Of a DNA stretch of 64,000 bases, positions 33,019 to 43,400 are shown piece after piece. The position numbers and the translations under genes were made by a program. Under the pieces are notes generated by a model. It made no database searches. It was not told the DNA's origin and saw nothing but the letters and a program-made list of their open reading frames with translations. The DNA is from Frigoriglobus tundricola (GTDB lineage: Bacteria; Planctomycetota; Planctomycetia; Gemmatales; Gemmataceae), in the NCBI RefSeq assembly GCF_013128195.2, contig NZ_CP053452.2, positions 8,494,001-8,558,000 of the forward strand, read 5' to 3'. How positions within the stretch are numbered: the stretch's first letter is position 1; each line of letters starts with the position of its first letter.

Positions 33019-34335
33019 TCAGCGGGGGAAGCTCTCGCGGGCGTACCATCCCGCCCAGCGGCCGAAGCCGGCGACGGTGGCGAGCGTCTGGGCGATGGGG
33101 CGCCCGAATACGCCGGTCGCCAATCGTTTCGATGCCGCCGTCAGCAGCCGGGCAAAGGTCACTCCCAGCGCCGCTTGTCTCATCTCGCGTAGGGCCAGAA
33201 GGCGCATCGTGTCGCGGCGCGCGGCGGCCGACGTGCGCCACAAATGATAAACGGCCTCGCGGAGTTCGGCGGAGCCGGCGTCCGAACTCGCGAACAGGTC
33301 GTACAGCCCCATCGACAACAGTTCGGGCACCCGCCCCCCGGCCCGCCGCGCCGCGGCGTAGTCTTCGACCGACGAACTGTTCGCCAGTGTGATCGCGTCG
33401 AGGAAGCCCACCGACATACCGACCGCGCACAGCGGGTGGCAGTGGCCGACGGCGTCGCCCACGAGGGCGATCCCGGTGCGGCCGTAGCGGCGGCGCCGCA
33501 ACCACTGGTTCGCAGCGACCGCCGGGGGGCCGCTGGCGAGTGCCCGGCCGCACGCCTCGTGGATGCTCTCGGGTAACGTGTGCCGGTACGCGGCGAGCAG
33601 GTCCGCCGGGCACCGGATCCACGCGACACGATCGGCCGGAACGTCGATGCACACCCGCGCCTGCGTTTCGTTCACGCGGAACGCCAGCGCCGGACCGGGA
33701 CCGCCGAGGAACACGTTGCCGAACTCGGCGAAGGGCAGGGCGGCCGAGTCGATCAGCACGCCGGCCATGTAGGACACCGGCTGGCACGCGCCCGAATATC
33801 CGAGCGCCTGCCGCACCACCGATTGACGCCCGTCCGCACCGACGATCAAGTTGGCCGTGATGGGGATCGTCCGGTTCCGGTCCGGGGTCACGGCGGTCAC
33901 CCCGCCGCGGGCAACCTGTGAGACCCGGCAGCCAGACAACACGGTGATCTCGGGACGCGCTGCGATGGCCCGCTGAAGCGCTTCGACCAACAGATGGTGC
34001 TGGCAGCCGACCCCGAACTCGCCGCCGACGTAGGGGAGGACGATCGGCTCCGCGCCCTTCGGAAAAATGGCGAACCCGCGGCCGCGCGTGTGGGGCACGC
34101 CGACCGCGGTCAGATCGACGCCGAGGGCGGCGAGAACACCCACGCCGGTGGGGTGCAGCCATTCCCCGGCGAGGCGCCCGGACGGGGCGGCGGCGTCCAC
34201 GAGGCAGACGCGCCGGCCGGATCGGGCAAACGCGAGGGCGGTCGCACAGCCGACCGGGCCGCCGCCCACAATGGCGACATCGGCCGAAATGCGTTCAGGC
34301 GGATGGGGAGCGTCGGGCGTGGAGAATTGACGCAT
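33019..34335 (-). CDS. Squalene monooxygenase (FAD-dependent)
   Basis: Protein of 438 residues with the group A flavin monooxygenase fold. The dinucleotide-binding loop is VAIVGGGPVGCATALAFARSG (about 20-40); the central DG motif lies in LIVGADGRQSVV; the FAD ribityl motif is ALVGDAVGHCHPLCAVGMSVG. The GHCHPL and GMSVGFLDA region matches squalene epoxidases rather than PHBH-type enzymes. It would convert squalene, O2 and a reductant into 2,3-oxidosqualene, the substrate of the adjacent cyclase. The gene order sqmo-osc reproduces the locus known in Gemmata obscuriglobus. Confidence 0.85.
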   Translation of the reverse strand: MRQFSTPDAPHPPERISADVAIVGGGPVGCATALAFARSGRRVCLVDAAAPSGRLAGEWLHPTGVGVLAALGVDLTAVGVPHTRGRGFAIFPKGAEPIVLPYVGGEFGVGCQHHLLVEALQRAIAARPEITVLSGCRVSQVARGGVTAVTPDRNRTIPITANLIVGADGRQSVVRQALGYSGACQPVSYMAGVLIDSAALPFAEFGNVFLGGPGPALAFRVNETQARVCIDVPADRVAWIRCPADLLAAYRHTLPESIHEACGRALASGPPAVAANQWLRRRRYGRTGIALVGDAVGHCHPLCAVGMSVGFLDAITLANSSSVEDYAAARRAGGRVPELLSMGLYDLFASSDAGSAELREAVYHLWRTSAAARRDTMRLLALREMRQAALGVTFARLLTAASKRLATGVFGRPIAQTLATVAGFGRWAGWYARESFPR

Positions 34336-34457
34336 GAATCCAGCCGTGGATTGCGAGCAGATCGTTTCTGAGGCTGTTGCTGGGTATCTACCTTACCATA
34401 TCTTTTCAAGAGCGGCGGGCAACCGCCTCGATTGTTCCACCCCGGAGATCTCGATTC

Positions 34458-34934
34458 ATGCGTTCCGTCGTACTCCTCACTGCGCTCCTTGTGTTTGCTC
34501 TCGGTGGCGGCTCCCATACCGGCGTGGTCCCGCGCTCGGCCACGGCCCGTGCGGACGAGAAACCCGCACCGGGACCCGTTCCCGTGCAGACGAGCATGCA
34601 CGATTTCATGGAAGGCGTGTTTCAGGGCCCGTACCGGCGCCTCAAAACGGGGATGGCCGCTGAACCGAAGGACAACGCCGGCTGGAAAGTGATCCGGTCC
34701 GAGGCGCTGATCCTCGCCGAAGGCGGGAACCTGCTGCACGCCCGGAAACCGGAGAAGGACGTGGACCAGTGGGTCAAGTTCAGCACCGGAACCCGCGACA
34801 CGGGAGCCGACCTGTACAAGGCCGCGAAAGCGAAGGACTACGCCGCGGCAAAGAAGGCGTACCAGGCGATGCTCGGCCAGTGCAACGCGTGTCACAAGCT
34901 GTTCGACGACGGGAACCACCAGTTGACCCCGTGA
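34458..34934 (+). CDS. Exported class II (cytochrome c'-like) monohaem protein
   Basis: Protein of 158 residues with a signal peptide (MRSVVLLTALLVFALGGGS...). The mature part is predicted all-helical, and a single haem motif CNACH lies near the C-terminus (MLGQCNACHKLFDDG). A C-terminal CxxCH after a four-helix bundle is the cytochrome c' arrangement. The start at 34458 has GGAG 10 nt upstream. It is divergent from the squalene monooxygenase, with only about 120 bp between. Its role is electron transfer or gas binding in the periplasm, by inference. Confidence 0.75.
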   Translation: MRSVVLLTALLVFALGGGSHTGVVPRSATARADEKPAPGPVPVQTSMHDFMEGVFQGPYRRLKTGMAAEPKDNAGWKVIRSEALILAEGGNLLHARKPEKDVDQWVKFSTGTRDTGADLYKAAKAKDYAAAKKAYQAMLGQCNACHKLFDDGNHQLTP

Positions 34935-35136
34935 CGCGGGTCGCTCGCGTTCGAACCGTGGCGTCGGTTTCGGAGTGTTCGTTTCGCGGTCCGCGCTCCC
35001 GCGTCTGACCGGCGGGAGCCGGTTCGGGTCCGAACGGTCAACCGCTGGACAGAAGAATTGGGTTGACGCACCACGCGGAACACGGTCTGATCAAAGTCCG
35101 GGCCAAAAAACACCGCACCCGCGAAGGGGCCGTCCC

Positions 35137-38100
35137 ATGCGCCGTTCGCTCGCCCTGTTCGCCGGAATCATCGGACTCGTCTCCTCCGCGCGGAGCGAAG
35201 ACGGCATCCCGCCCGACACCGTGACCGCGGTGAAACGCGCGACCGTGTTCGTCCAGGTGGTGCGGCCGGAAGGCGCCGGCAGCGGCTCCGGGTTCGTCAT
35301 TTCCGTGTCGAAGGACGCGGTCCTCATCGCCACGAACTACCACGTCATCGGCCCGGACGACTTCGACAAGAAGCCGCGGCTCCCGCCCGCGGAGTTCGTC
35401 AAGAGCCTGAAGGTGCCGGCCGTCACTGTCGTGTTCGATAGCGGCATGAAAACGGAATGGTCGGCGAAGGCGGAGGTGATCGCGGGCGACCCGGTCAACG
35501 ACCTCGCCGTCCTCCGCGTCACCGGCGTGAAAAACCCGCCGAAGCCCATCGAGTACGCCACCCCACCTAAGCTGGTGGAGACGATGCAGGTGTACTCGTT
35601 CGGGTTCCCGTTCGGTCAGGCGCTCGCGACCGGAAAGGGCTCGCCCGCTGTTACGGTCGGCAAGGCGACGGTGTCCAGCCTGCGGCTGGACGACGACGGC
35701 GAACTCAACACGGTGCAACTCGACGGGGCGATCAACCCCGGCAACAGCGGCGGGCCGGTCGTGGACACGAAGGGGCGGCTCGTCGGCGTCGCCGTCGCCA
35801 CGGTCCGGGGCGCCGGCATCGGGTTCGCGGTTCCGGCGCCGGAACTGGGCAAAATGATGAAGGGCCGGCTCGACGGGTTCCGGATGACCGGAACCAAAAC
35901 CGCCGACAACAAACTCGCACTGAAAGCGGAAGTGGGTGTTCTCGATCCGACCGGAGGGGTCCGCGGGGGCGCGCTCCACTACGTCATCGTGCCGCCGAAG
36001 GGCAACAAACCGAAAGCGGGCGAAGCGATCGCGAAAATGGCCGGTGCCCGGTCGGTTCCGCTCAAGGTGTCGGGCGGCGTGGCGACCGGCGAATTGACGT
36101 TGGACAAGGCCGAAGGCGACCTGTACGTGCAAGCCGTTCCGGAGGGCGGGGCCGGTGCGGCCGGCACGAGCCGGGTGGGGAACTACGCGCTCACACTGCC
36201 GAAAGCCGCCGGGGCGGTCGTGCTCGGTCCGGCCGGGACAGTCGCGCCGGGCGCCGGGGCGGGTGAGGTGCCCCCTCCGAACGGCTGGAAAGAACACGTC
36301 GCGGGCAACAAGACGTTCATCTGCTGGGTGCCGGTGAAGGTGAAGAGCCAGAACGAGCGGTCACGAACGTCCACCAGGGGGCAAATGCGCATGTCGCATA
36401 CGACCCTGGTCATCGACGTCGGCCCCGCCGATCCCACATACGTGATCGAGCAGATCACCATTACCACTGTACCGCGTCGGGCGCTCGATCAGGCGGAACT
36501 GACACCGGTCCTTCGCGAACTCATCTTGAACGAGGTTCCCGGCGGCAAGCTGACCCGCGAACTCGACACCACGATGGGTCGGTTTCCCGGCAAGGAGTAC
36601 CTCGTCGAGAAGGGCGGCGGCGGGCTGCGCGCGCGGGCCTTCGTCATCGGGAACGGGCTGTACATCATTCAGGCTATGGGCACCCGGGCGCAGCTTGAGG
36701 GGGCTGAGGGCACGACGTTCCTCGATTCGGTCCGGCTCCAGGCGCGGCCGCCGGCCGGCGGGGCGGGGGCCATCGCGGGCGGGGGCGGCGGCGATCCCCA
36801 GTTCAGGGACGCGGTTCCACTCGGAGCCACACTGGTCGGGTTGGAAATCAGTGTCGCCAAGGCCGCGCCGAACGCGGTCAAGGGCGTGCGCGCGGTGTTC
36901 CTGGCCGGTGACAAGGAGACCTACGGCGAGTGGCGCGGGGCGGCCCCGAGCGCCGACACCGAGACCGTGAAACTCGTCGCCAAGCCGGACTACGCGGTCG
37001 GTTCGATCAACGCGCGGACCACGCCGGTGATTCACGGGCTGTCGGTCACATTCATGAAGGTCGCGGACGGGAAGCTCGATCCGAAGGACACCTACGAGAG
37101 CGAGTGGGTCGGGCCGAAAGACGGCGTCGGGCAGGGGCCGATCACGGTTGGCGGGAGAGGTGATCTGGCCCTCGGCTTCATTGGCCGGACCAACGGGACG
37201 ACCTTGACCGGTGTCGGCCTGCTGTACCCTGACACCGCCAAGAAGGGGCCGGACGCGGTCGCGGGCGGCCCTGGCGCGACGGGCACCGGGACCGCGCCTC
37301 AAATGGTCGGCGGGCGAACCGACCCCGAGTTCCGCGACCCCGCTCCGCCCGGCGGCACGCTCATCGGACTGGAGGTCGGGGTCGGCAGACTCGGCCCGAA
37401 CAGTTCGGTCAAGGCCGTTCGGGGGGTCTTCCGCGTGGGCGAGAAAGAGACGCTCGGCGCGTGGCACGGTCCTTCGGGGGACGACGTCATCACGGAACGG
37501 GTACGCTTGGTCGCACGGCCCGGGTACGCTGTCGGCGCGCTCAACGTGCGCACCGGACCCGGTGTGTACGGGCTGTCGGTTACCTTCATGAAAGAAGCGA
37601 ACGGGAAGCTGGAGCCGGCCGACGCCTACGAGAGCGATTGGGCCGGGGCCGCCATCGGCCTCGGGCCGCTGAAAGTTGGTGGCACGGGCGAGTTGGCCCG
37701 TGGCGTCTCGGGGCGAAAGGCCGCTACCACCCTCAGCGCCGTGGGCCTCGTGTTCGGAGACGTCGGCCGGCTCGAACCGGCGCCGCCGTCCGCCCCGGCC
37801 CCGGGGGCTATGGTTGGCGACAAGCCCGCCGCAGATGTCGGGATCGCAGCGGCGCCGCCCGCGGCGGTCCGCCCCGGCGAGCGCGGGCCGCGCATCCAGG
37901 GGGGCGGCGGTGATCCCGAGGTCCGCGACCACGCCCCGGCCGACGGCGTGCTGGTCGGCTTCCACGTCGGGCTCGGCAAGTTCATCAACAACGACACCAT
38001 CAAGGCGCTCCGCCCGATCTACCGCGTCGGTGACAAGGACTCGAACGGCGTACCTTTTGGCACCAACCCGGTCGGGCTCGTGAAGGTCCTCGCGAAGCCC

Positions 38101-38865
38101 GGATACGCCGTTGGCGCGATCACCGTCAAAACGGGCCTGGGTATCGACGGGATGTCGGTCACGTTCATGAAGCTCGTGGACGGCAAGCTGGACCCGACGG
38201 ACGCGTACGAGAGCGCGTGGATCGGCGGCATGGGCGGCGGCGGGCCGGCGAAGATCGGCGACGGCTCGCTCGTGGTCGGCGTGCTGATCAAGGGCAGGGG
38301 CGACACCGTGAACGGCGTGGGGCTGATCTACACCGACACTAACAAGCCGGGGCTGGACGGCGCCTGGCCGGCGGGGCGACCGACGGCGATCCAGGGCGGC
38401 GGGGGCGACACCGAGTTCCGCGAGGTCGGTCCGGAGGGGTCGCTCCTGGTCGGTTTGGAGGTCGGGGTCGGCCGCTTCTTCGATAACCCGGTCGTGTCGA
38501 CACTGCGGCCGATCTTCCGGGTCGATGACAAGGACACCGAGGGCGAGTGGCACGGCATGCCCAAGGAGGGAACCGTGAAGGAAACGGTGAGAGTGGTCGC
38601 GAAACCCGGCTACGCGGTCGCGGCGATCACCGCCAAGACCGGCCTGGGGATGGACGGGCTCTCGGTCACGTTCATGAAGGTCGTGGACGGTAAGTTCGAC
38701 CCGCGGAGCAGTTACGAGAGCGAGTGGGTCGGCGGGAAGGGCGGCGGCGGGCCAGTGACGATTCGCACAGATGGCCCACTTGTGATCGGACTGATCGGCA
38801 AGGCGCGGGCCGATACGGTCAGCGGGGTCGGCCTGCTGCTGTTCCAGGCCCCCAAGAAGAAGTGA
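35137..38865 (+). CDS. Exported trypsin-like (HtrA-type) serine protease with four tandem C-terminal modules
   Basis: Protein of 1242 residues. A signal peptide (MRRSLALFAGIIGLVSSARS) precedes an S1C-type protease domain to about residue 240 with His69 (ATNYHVIG), Asp122 (PVNDLAVL) and Ser204 (NPGNSGGPVV). Residues 380-540 form a separate unassigned domain. Four repeats of about 150 residues follow at roughly 549-699, 725-873, 922-1067 and 1087-1239. Each begins GGGGDPEFRD-like, contains KPGYAVGAI and LSVTFMKV-DGKLDP, then YESEWVG. The G-rich start and strand pattern faintly recall jacalin-type lectin domains. No PDZ domain is visible, unlike DegP. Probably an envelope or extracellular protease that docks to a ligand. 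Confidence 0.8.
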   Translation: MRRSLALFAGIIGLVSSARSEDGIPPDTVTAVKRATVFVQVVRPEGAGSGSGFVISVSKDAVLIATNYHVIGPDDFDKKPRLPPAEFVKSLKVPAVTVVFDSGMKTEWSAKAEVIAGDPVNDLAVLRVTGVKNPPKPIEYATPPKLVETMQVYSFGFPFGQALATGKGSPAVTVGKATVSSLRLDDDGELNTVQLDGAINPGNSGGPVVDTKGRLVGVAVATVRGAGIGFAVPAPELGKMMKGRLDGFRMTGTKTADNKLALKAEVGVLDPTGGVRGGALHYVIVPPKGNKPKAGEAIAKMAGARSVPLKVSGGVATGELTLDKAEGDLYVQAVPEGGAGAAGTSRVGNYALTLPKAAGAVVLGPAGTVAPGAGAGEVPPPNGWKEHVAGNKTFICWVPVKVKSQNERSRTSTRGQMRMSHTTLVIDVGPADPTYVIEQITITTVPRRALDQAELTPVLRELILNEVPGGKLTRELDTTMGRFPGKEYLVEKGGGGLRARAFVIGNGLYIIQAMGTRAQLEGAEGTTFLDSVRLQARPPAGGAGAIAGGGGGDPQFRDAVPLGATLVGLEISVAKAAPNAVKGVRAVFLAGDKETYGEWRGAAPSADTETVKLVAKPDYAVGSINARTTPVIHGLSVTFMKVADGKLDPKDTYESEWVGPKDGVGQGPITVGGRGDLALGFIGRTNGTTLTGVGLLYPDTAKKGPDAVAGGPGATGTGTAPQMVGGRTDPEFRDPAPPGGTLIGLEVGVGRLGPNSSVKAVRGVFRVGEKETLGAWHGPSGDDVITERVRLVARPGYAVGALNVRTGPGVYGLSVTFMKEANGKLEPADAYESDWAGAAIGLGPLKVGGTGELARGVSGRKAATTLSAVGLVFGDVGRLEPAPPSAPAPGAMVGDKPAADVGIAAAPPAAVRPGERGPRIQGGGGDPEVRDHAPADGVLVGFHVGLGKFINNDTIKALRPIYRVGDKDSNGVPFGTNPVGLVKVLAKPGYAVGAITVKTGLGIDGMSVTFMKLVDGKLDPTDAYESAWIGGMGGGGPAKIGDGSLVVGVLIKGRGDTVNGVGLIYTDTNKPGLDGAWPAGRPTAIQGGGGDTEFREVGPEGSLLVGLEVGVGRFFDNPVVSTLRPIFRVDDKDTEGEWHGMPKEGTVKETVRVVAKPGYAVAAITAKTGLGMDGLSVTFMKVVDGKFDPRSSYESEWVGGKGGGGPVTIRTDGPLVIGLIGKARADTVSGVGLLLFQAPKKK

Positions 38866-38877
38866 GGCTATCGGACA

Positions 38878-40338
38878 TCACCCCTTCATCAGCATCCCGG
38901 CGATGGCGGCGTTGATGAGCGTAGCGAGGAACCCGACGAACAGCGCCTTCATGCCGAGCTTGGCGAGGTCCGCCCGGCGGCCCGGCGCGATCGCACCGAT
39001 CCCGCCGAGCTGGATCCCCACCGACGCGAAGTTCGCGAACCCCGTCAGCGCGTACACCGCCAGGCGCTGCGACCGCTCCGATAGGACCACGGAGCCCGTC
39101 TCCTTCCACTCTTTCAGCTTCAGGTAGGCGACGTGTTCGTTCGCGGCGAGCTTGATGCCGAGCAGGCTGCCGACCTTATCGCACTCGCCCGGTTCGACGC
39201 CCATCAGGAAGGCGACCGGGGCGAACACCCAGCCGAAGATCGTTTCCAGCCGCAAGGCGTCCGGCCACCATGTGAGTTGCTCTTTCGCGATTCCGGCCCG
39301 GATCAGCCCGGGTTTGATCTCCCCCAGGACGATGTCGAACAGGGCGATGAAGGCGATGAACGCGATGAGCATCGCGGCCACGTTGATCGCCAGCCACACG
39401 CCGTCCTTCACCCCGGCCGCTGCGGCGTCGATCGCGTTGACGTAAGGCGTCACAACGGTCACGGGCGCCGTGCCGGCGGTCACCGGGGTGCTCGCCTCCG
39501 GGTAGATCAGCTTCGCGAGATAGAGGCTGCACGGGCACGCCATCACGCACGTGCAGAGGATGGACACCGCATCGGCCCCGTAGCTGATGTAGACGGCCAT
39601 CATCCCGCCGGAGATGTGCGCCATCCCGCTCCCCATGAGGGCGAGCAGTTCGGACCGGGTCATTTTCGGAACGAACGGTTTCACGATGAGCGGGGCCTCG
39701 GTCTGGCCCATGAACACGTTGGCCGCGACAGACAGGGTTTCCGCGCCGCTCGTGCCCATGAGGTACATCATCGCGCGGGCCATAACGCGCACCAGGAGCT
39801 GCAACACGCCCAGGTAGTACAGCACACTGAAGAACGACGACACGAAAATGATCGGCGGCAGCGCTTTGAACGCGAACACGAACCCGGCCTTCCCGTCCAC
39901 GTGGGCGAGCGTACCGAACACAAAGTCGGCACCGTGATCCGACGCGGTAATCAGCGCCTTGATGCCGGACCCGATACCCTCGAGGACGTGTTGGACGAAC
40001 TCGGAGTGCAGAACCGCAACGGCCAGTGCGAACTGGAGCCCGATGCCCCACAGGAGCGTCTTGAGCCGCACCGACTGGAGGCTGTTCGAGCAGACTGCGG
40101 CGAGGCCGAGGAAAAACACGATGCCGCACCCGGCCTGCACCCGGTACGCGACCGCGGGCCGGTCCGCGGCCGCCACACCCCCGAAGTGGGCGAGCGCGCC
40201 GACGACCACCAGGCCGGCAACGAGGGCGAGACGAACGGGTCGGGGCGTTGGCGGCAGCGAGGGTTCCGGCGGGCCGGTGTCCTCGGGCGTATCGGGGGTT
40301 GTGGCGGCCGTGACGGTGCCCGGCGCAGGCGAGTTCAT
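38878..40338 (-). CDS. Concentrative nucleoside transporter (NupC/CNT family)
   Basis: Inner-membrane symporter of 486 residues. After a proline-rich hydrophilic N-terminus come about ten hydrophobic segments. The CNT core is clear: GQTEAPLIVKPFVPKMTRSE, LMGSGMAHISGGMM and GFANFASVGIQLGG, the Gln/Thr/Glu and Asn/Phe/Ser motifs that bind nucleoside and cation. A central loop of about 40 residues (ASTPVTAGTAPV) is longer than in E. coli NupC, common in relatives. The ATG at 40338 is preferred; upstream in-frame sequence includes a repeat. It is convergent with the protease gene, 12 bp apart. Confidence 0.9.
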   Translation of the reverse strand: MNSPAPGTVTAATTPDTPEDTGPPEPSLPPTPRPVRLALVAGLVVVGALAHFGGVAAADRPAVAYRVQAGCGIVFFLGLAAVCSNSLQSVRLKTLLWGIGLQFALAVAVLHSEFVQHVLEGIGSGIKALITASDHGADFVFGTLAHVDGKAGFVFAFKALPPIIFVSSFFSVLYYLGVLQLLVRVMARAMMYLMGTSGAETLSVAANVFMGQTEAPLIVKPFVPKMTRSELLALMGSGMAHISGGMMAVYISYGADAVSILCTCVMACPCSLYLAKLIYPEASTPVTAGTAPVTVVTPYVNAIDAAAAGVKDGVWLAINVAAMLIAFIAFIALFDIVLGEIKPGLIRAGIAKEQLTWWPDALRLETIFGWVFAPVAFLMGVEPGECDKVGSLLGIKLAANEHVAYLKLKEWKETGSVVLSERSQRLAVYALTGFANFASVGIQLGGIGAIAPGRRADLAKLGMKALFVGFLATLINAAIAGMLMKG

Positions 40339-40385
40339 TGGCGAGAATCCGCGCACGAAGTGGGGTGTTGTTCGGACCGGTCCGC

Positions 40386-40419
40386 TCGCCCCGCACGGGG
40401 ATAAACCCGTGCGGGGCGA
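40386..40419 (-). repeat. Perfect 14-bp hairpin between the cytochrome and transporter genes
   Basis: TCGCCCCGCACGGG pairs exactly with CCCGTGCGGGGCGA around GATAAA. It starts 18 nt after the pentahaem-gene stop (reading leftwards), so it is placed to terminate that transcript, but it also looks like a member of a dispersed palindrome family. It would lie in any leader of the transporter message. Confidence 0.65.
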
Positions 40420-40436
40420 ACAAACCACATTCAAAC

Positions 40437-43400
40437 TTATGGCCCGAACAGCTCCTTTAACAGCCCCTCGTCGTCCTTCGGCAGGGCCCAGAGGTTGAGA
40501 GTGAAGGCGACCTTCTGCTCGGCCCTGGCTTCGGGCAACTTCAGAACCGCGAGCCAGCCCCCCTTGTTCGGGACGAACCGCCAGGTGCTACCCGCGGGCG
40601 CGCCGGCAGCTTCGAGGACCGTCGCCCGGTCCCCGTCGCCGGGAAGCACGACGCGCGTGCCGACCGCCGGTGCGGTCACCGTCTCGGCCTTCGGGTCGAT
40701 CTTCACGGCTTTCCCCGCCGCGTCGTACACGCGGGGCTCTTTGTTCGTACTGCCCGCCAGGAACCACGCCTGGAAGCCGCCAGGGACCGTCGCCTCGAAC
40801 TTCCGGCCGAGCCCCGGTGCGAACAAGGTCTTGAGCGGGAAGGGCGTCTCCGCGACGTCCAGCACCGCGTCCCGACCGGTCTCGTCCAGGTGGTAGCGGA
40901 AGGTCGGCTTTCCGTCCTTGTCGAGGCTGTAGCCGTCGAACTGGACCGCCATCGGGCCGTCGTACACGCGGGGCGGATCGAGCGGCAGCGGCTGCCCGAA
41001 CGCCGGGTTGTTCACGCGGGCGAGGAAGTCCGGAGGAATCCGGGAGTTCGCGGTGAGCCCCCACGGGTGCCCGCCGGGAGCGGTCCAGAACTTCTGACCC
41101 AGCAGCTTGGCCGGCGCGCCGCCGCGGTTCGCCCACACCGGTGAGGCGTCGAGGAAGTTGCCGTTCCACGCATAGGCGGTGCGGCACTGGTCGGCGCTGA
41201 ACGCGATCGACGTGTAACCAGGGTACCCCACCGCGATCCCCTTGCTGCCCGCGTCCGGCATGAAGGTGCGTAGGATTTCCGGCCGCTCCCGCACGGCGAT
41301 CACCAGACCCTTCGGCGGTTCCAACCCGTCCGGCAGTGGGAGGCCGGGGCCGAGCGCGAGGTAGGCCCACATCGCCTCGGCCTGCTTGTGCGGGTCGCCG
41401 TCGAGAACGCTCCGGAGCGTCGATTTCCCGTCCACGAACGCCTGCGGCATCCGCGTGCCGGGCGCCATCCGGAGCGGTTGACTCAGCCAGCGCTCGTACC
41501 ACTCGTACCGCACCCGCTGGTTGATCGTCGCGAGGTCCGGGCCGCGGGTGCCGGTGTTGGCGACGCCGCCGATGTCGTGGCACGAGACGCAGCCCAGCCC
41601 GCCCTTACCCACGATGTTCCGCCCGGCGGCGACCTTGGCCGCGGTCCGCTCGACCACGTGAACCGTGTCGTCCGGCACCGTGCCCTCGAGCGCCGCAATC
41701 GCCGTGGGCAGGAACCCCACGTTGGGCTCGCCGTATTGCGGCATCCGGAGTTGCATCCACGGGCGGGCGCGCCCGCTCTGCGTGAGGACCGATTTGAGCC
41801 AGGTCGTTCGGGTCTTGTGGCCGACCCCCGAGAGTACCGGCGGGCGCACGTCGTCCGCGTTCTCGGCTCTTTCGAGCTGCCGCATCTGGTCCGCCAGTTC
41901 GACCGGGATGCCGCCCTCGCCGTCGCGCTGGTGGCAGTTGAGGCAGTTGAACCGCTTGAGTGCGACCCGCGCCTGATACGCCGGCGCGGGCGAACCGGCA
42001 CCGGTGAGGCCGTCCTTCACGAACGCGACAATGGCGTCCCGCTCTTTCGGATCGAGTTTATACACGGGGACTTTCGCCGCGTCGGGGGTGGCGTCCAGGC
42101 AACCCGTGGCGCCGGCCGCCTTCACTTTTTCGAGGGACGCGAACGCGTGCGGCTGGGCGGACTTGCCGGTCGAATCGACACTGTGGCAGTTCACGCACCC
42201 GCGGATCTGGAACAGGCGCGCCCCGACGTGAGCCCATTGCTTCTCAGGGGAGAAGGTGTCGAACGCGGCATCCGGCTTATCGGCACCCGGCAAGCGGGCG
42301 AGTACATCAGTTGGCTTCTCTTTTGGCACCGGAACATTGTCGGGGGTCACGCTCTCGTCCACCGTGCGGCTCAGGTAGCGGGCGATGTCGGTCGCCTCTC
42401 CCCCGCTCAGGTTCATGTGCGGCATCCGCCCGGCCGGGTTGGTTTTGAGCGGGTTCTGGAGGAACACCGAGAGGGTGTCCGGTCGCGTCTTGCTGCCGAC
42501 CGCACCGAGGTTGTACTTCGCGGTTGCGCCGGCCAGTGCGTTCACCCCGTAGACGTAATCCGCCGGGACAAGCGGTTCTTTCTCGTCCTCTTCGTCCTTT
42601 TTTTTGCGCGGGGCCGGGTCGTTGTGGCAGGCCGCACATCCGGTGACGTGGTAGAGTACGCGGCCCCGTTCCATGCTCTGCTTGAGGTTGTCCGGCGGGA
42701 CCGTGGGGAACTTGTAAACGTCGAGCGGTTTGCCGGTGAGGGAGATCAGGTACTGCGTGACGGCGTACCGCTCCACCGCGCCGGCGTCGGTGTCCGCGAA
42801 CGTCTTGGGCATCGTCGTGTGCGGCCGGAGCTTCGACGGGTCGGCCAACCACGAGTAAATCCACCCGGGGTAGGCCCGTTTGCCGATTTCCGCGAGGTTC
42901 GGGCCGGTGCGTTCCGCCAGCGTCTTCGCCATTTTGTCGGCCCCGGTCGGCTGGTGGCACCGCACACACGACAGCTCCTCGAACTTGAAGCGCCCGTGTT
43001 CGAGGGTGCCGTCGCGGTCGAAGTCCTTCGTCCGTTCGTTGGCCAGGTGACCGAGGAACTGATAGGCGAGCGGTTCCTTGATGAACCCCGGCCCCTCCCA
43101 GAAGAGTTCGATTCGTGGGGCGGGGCCGGTCGCCGTGAAGGTGGCCTCGAAAGGCAAAACCCCACCATCGAGCGAAACCGCTGCGCCGGAGAGCTTTTGG
43201 AGGGCGTCCGCGCCGTCCTTCAAAACGAGAACAGGTTTACCGGAAAGCTTCACCTCCAGCACGCCGCCGGTCACGTTCGCGGCGAACGCGTATTTCCCGG
43301 AGCGTGTGACGTTGACGTAGCCCTTCCAGGTTGCCCGGCCGAGTTGTTCGAGGCGCGGGTGCGGCGCTTCGTTCTTGTTCAGGGCGAGCGCCACGGTTGG

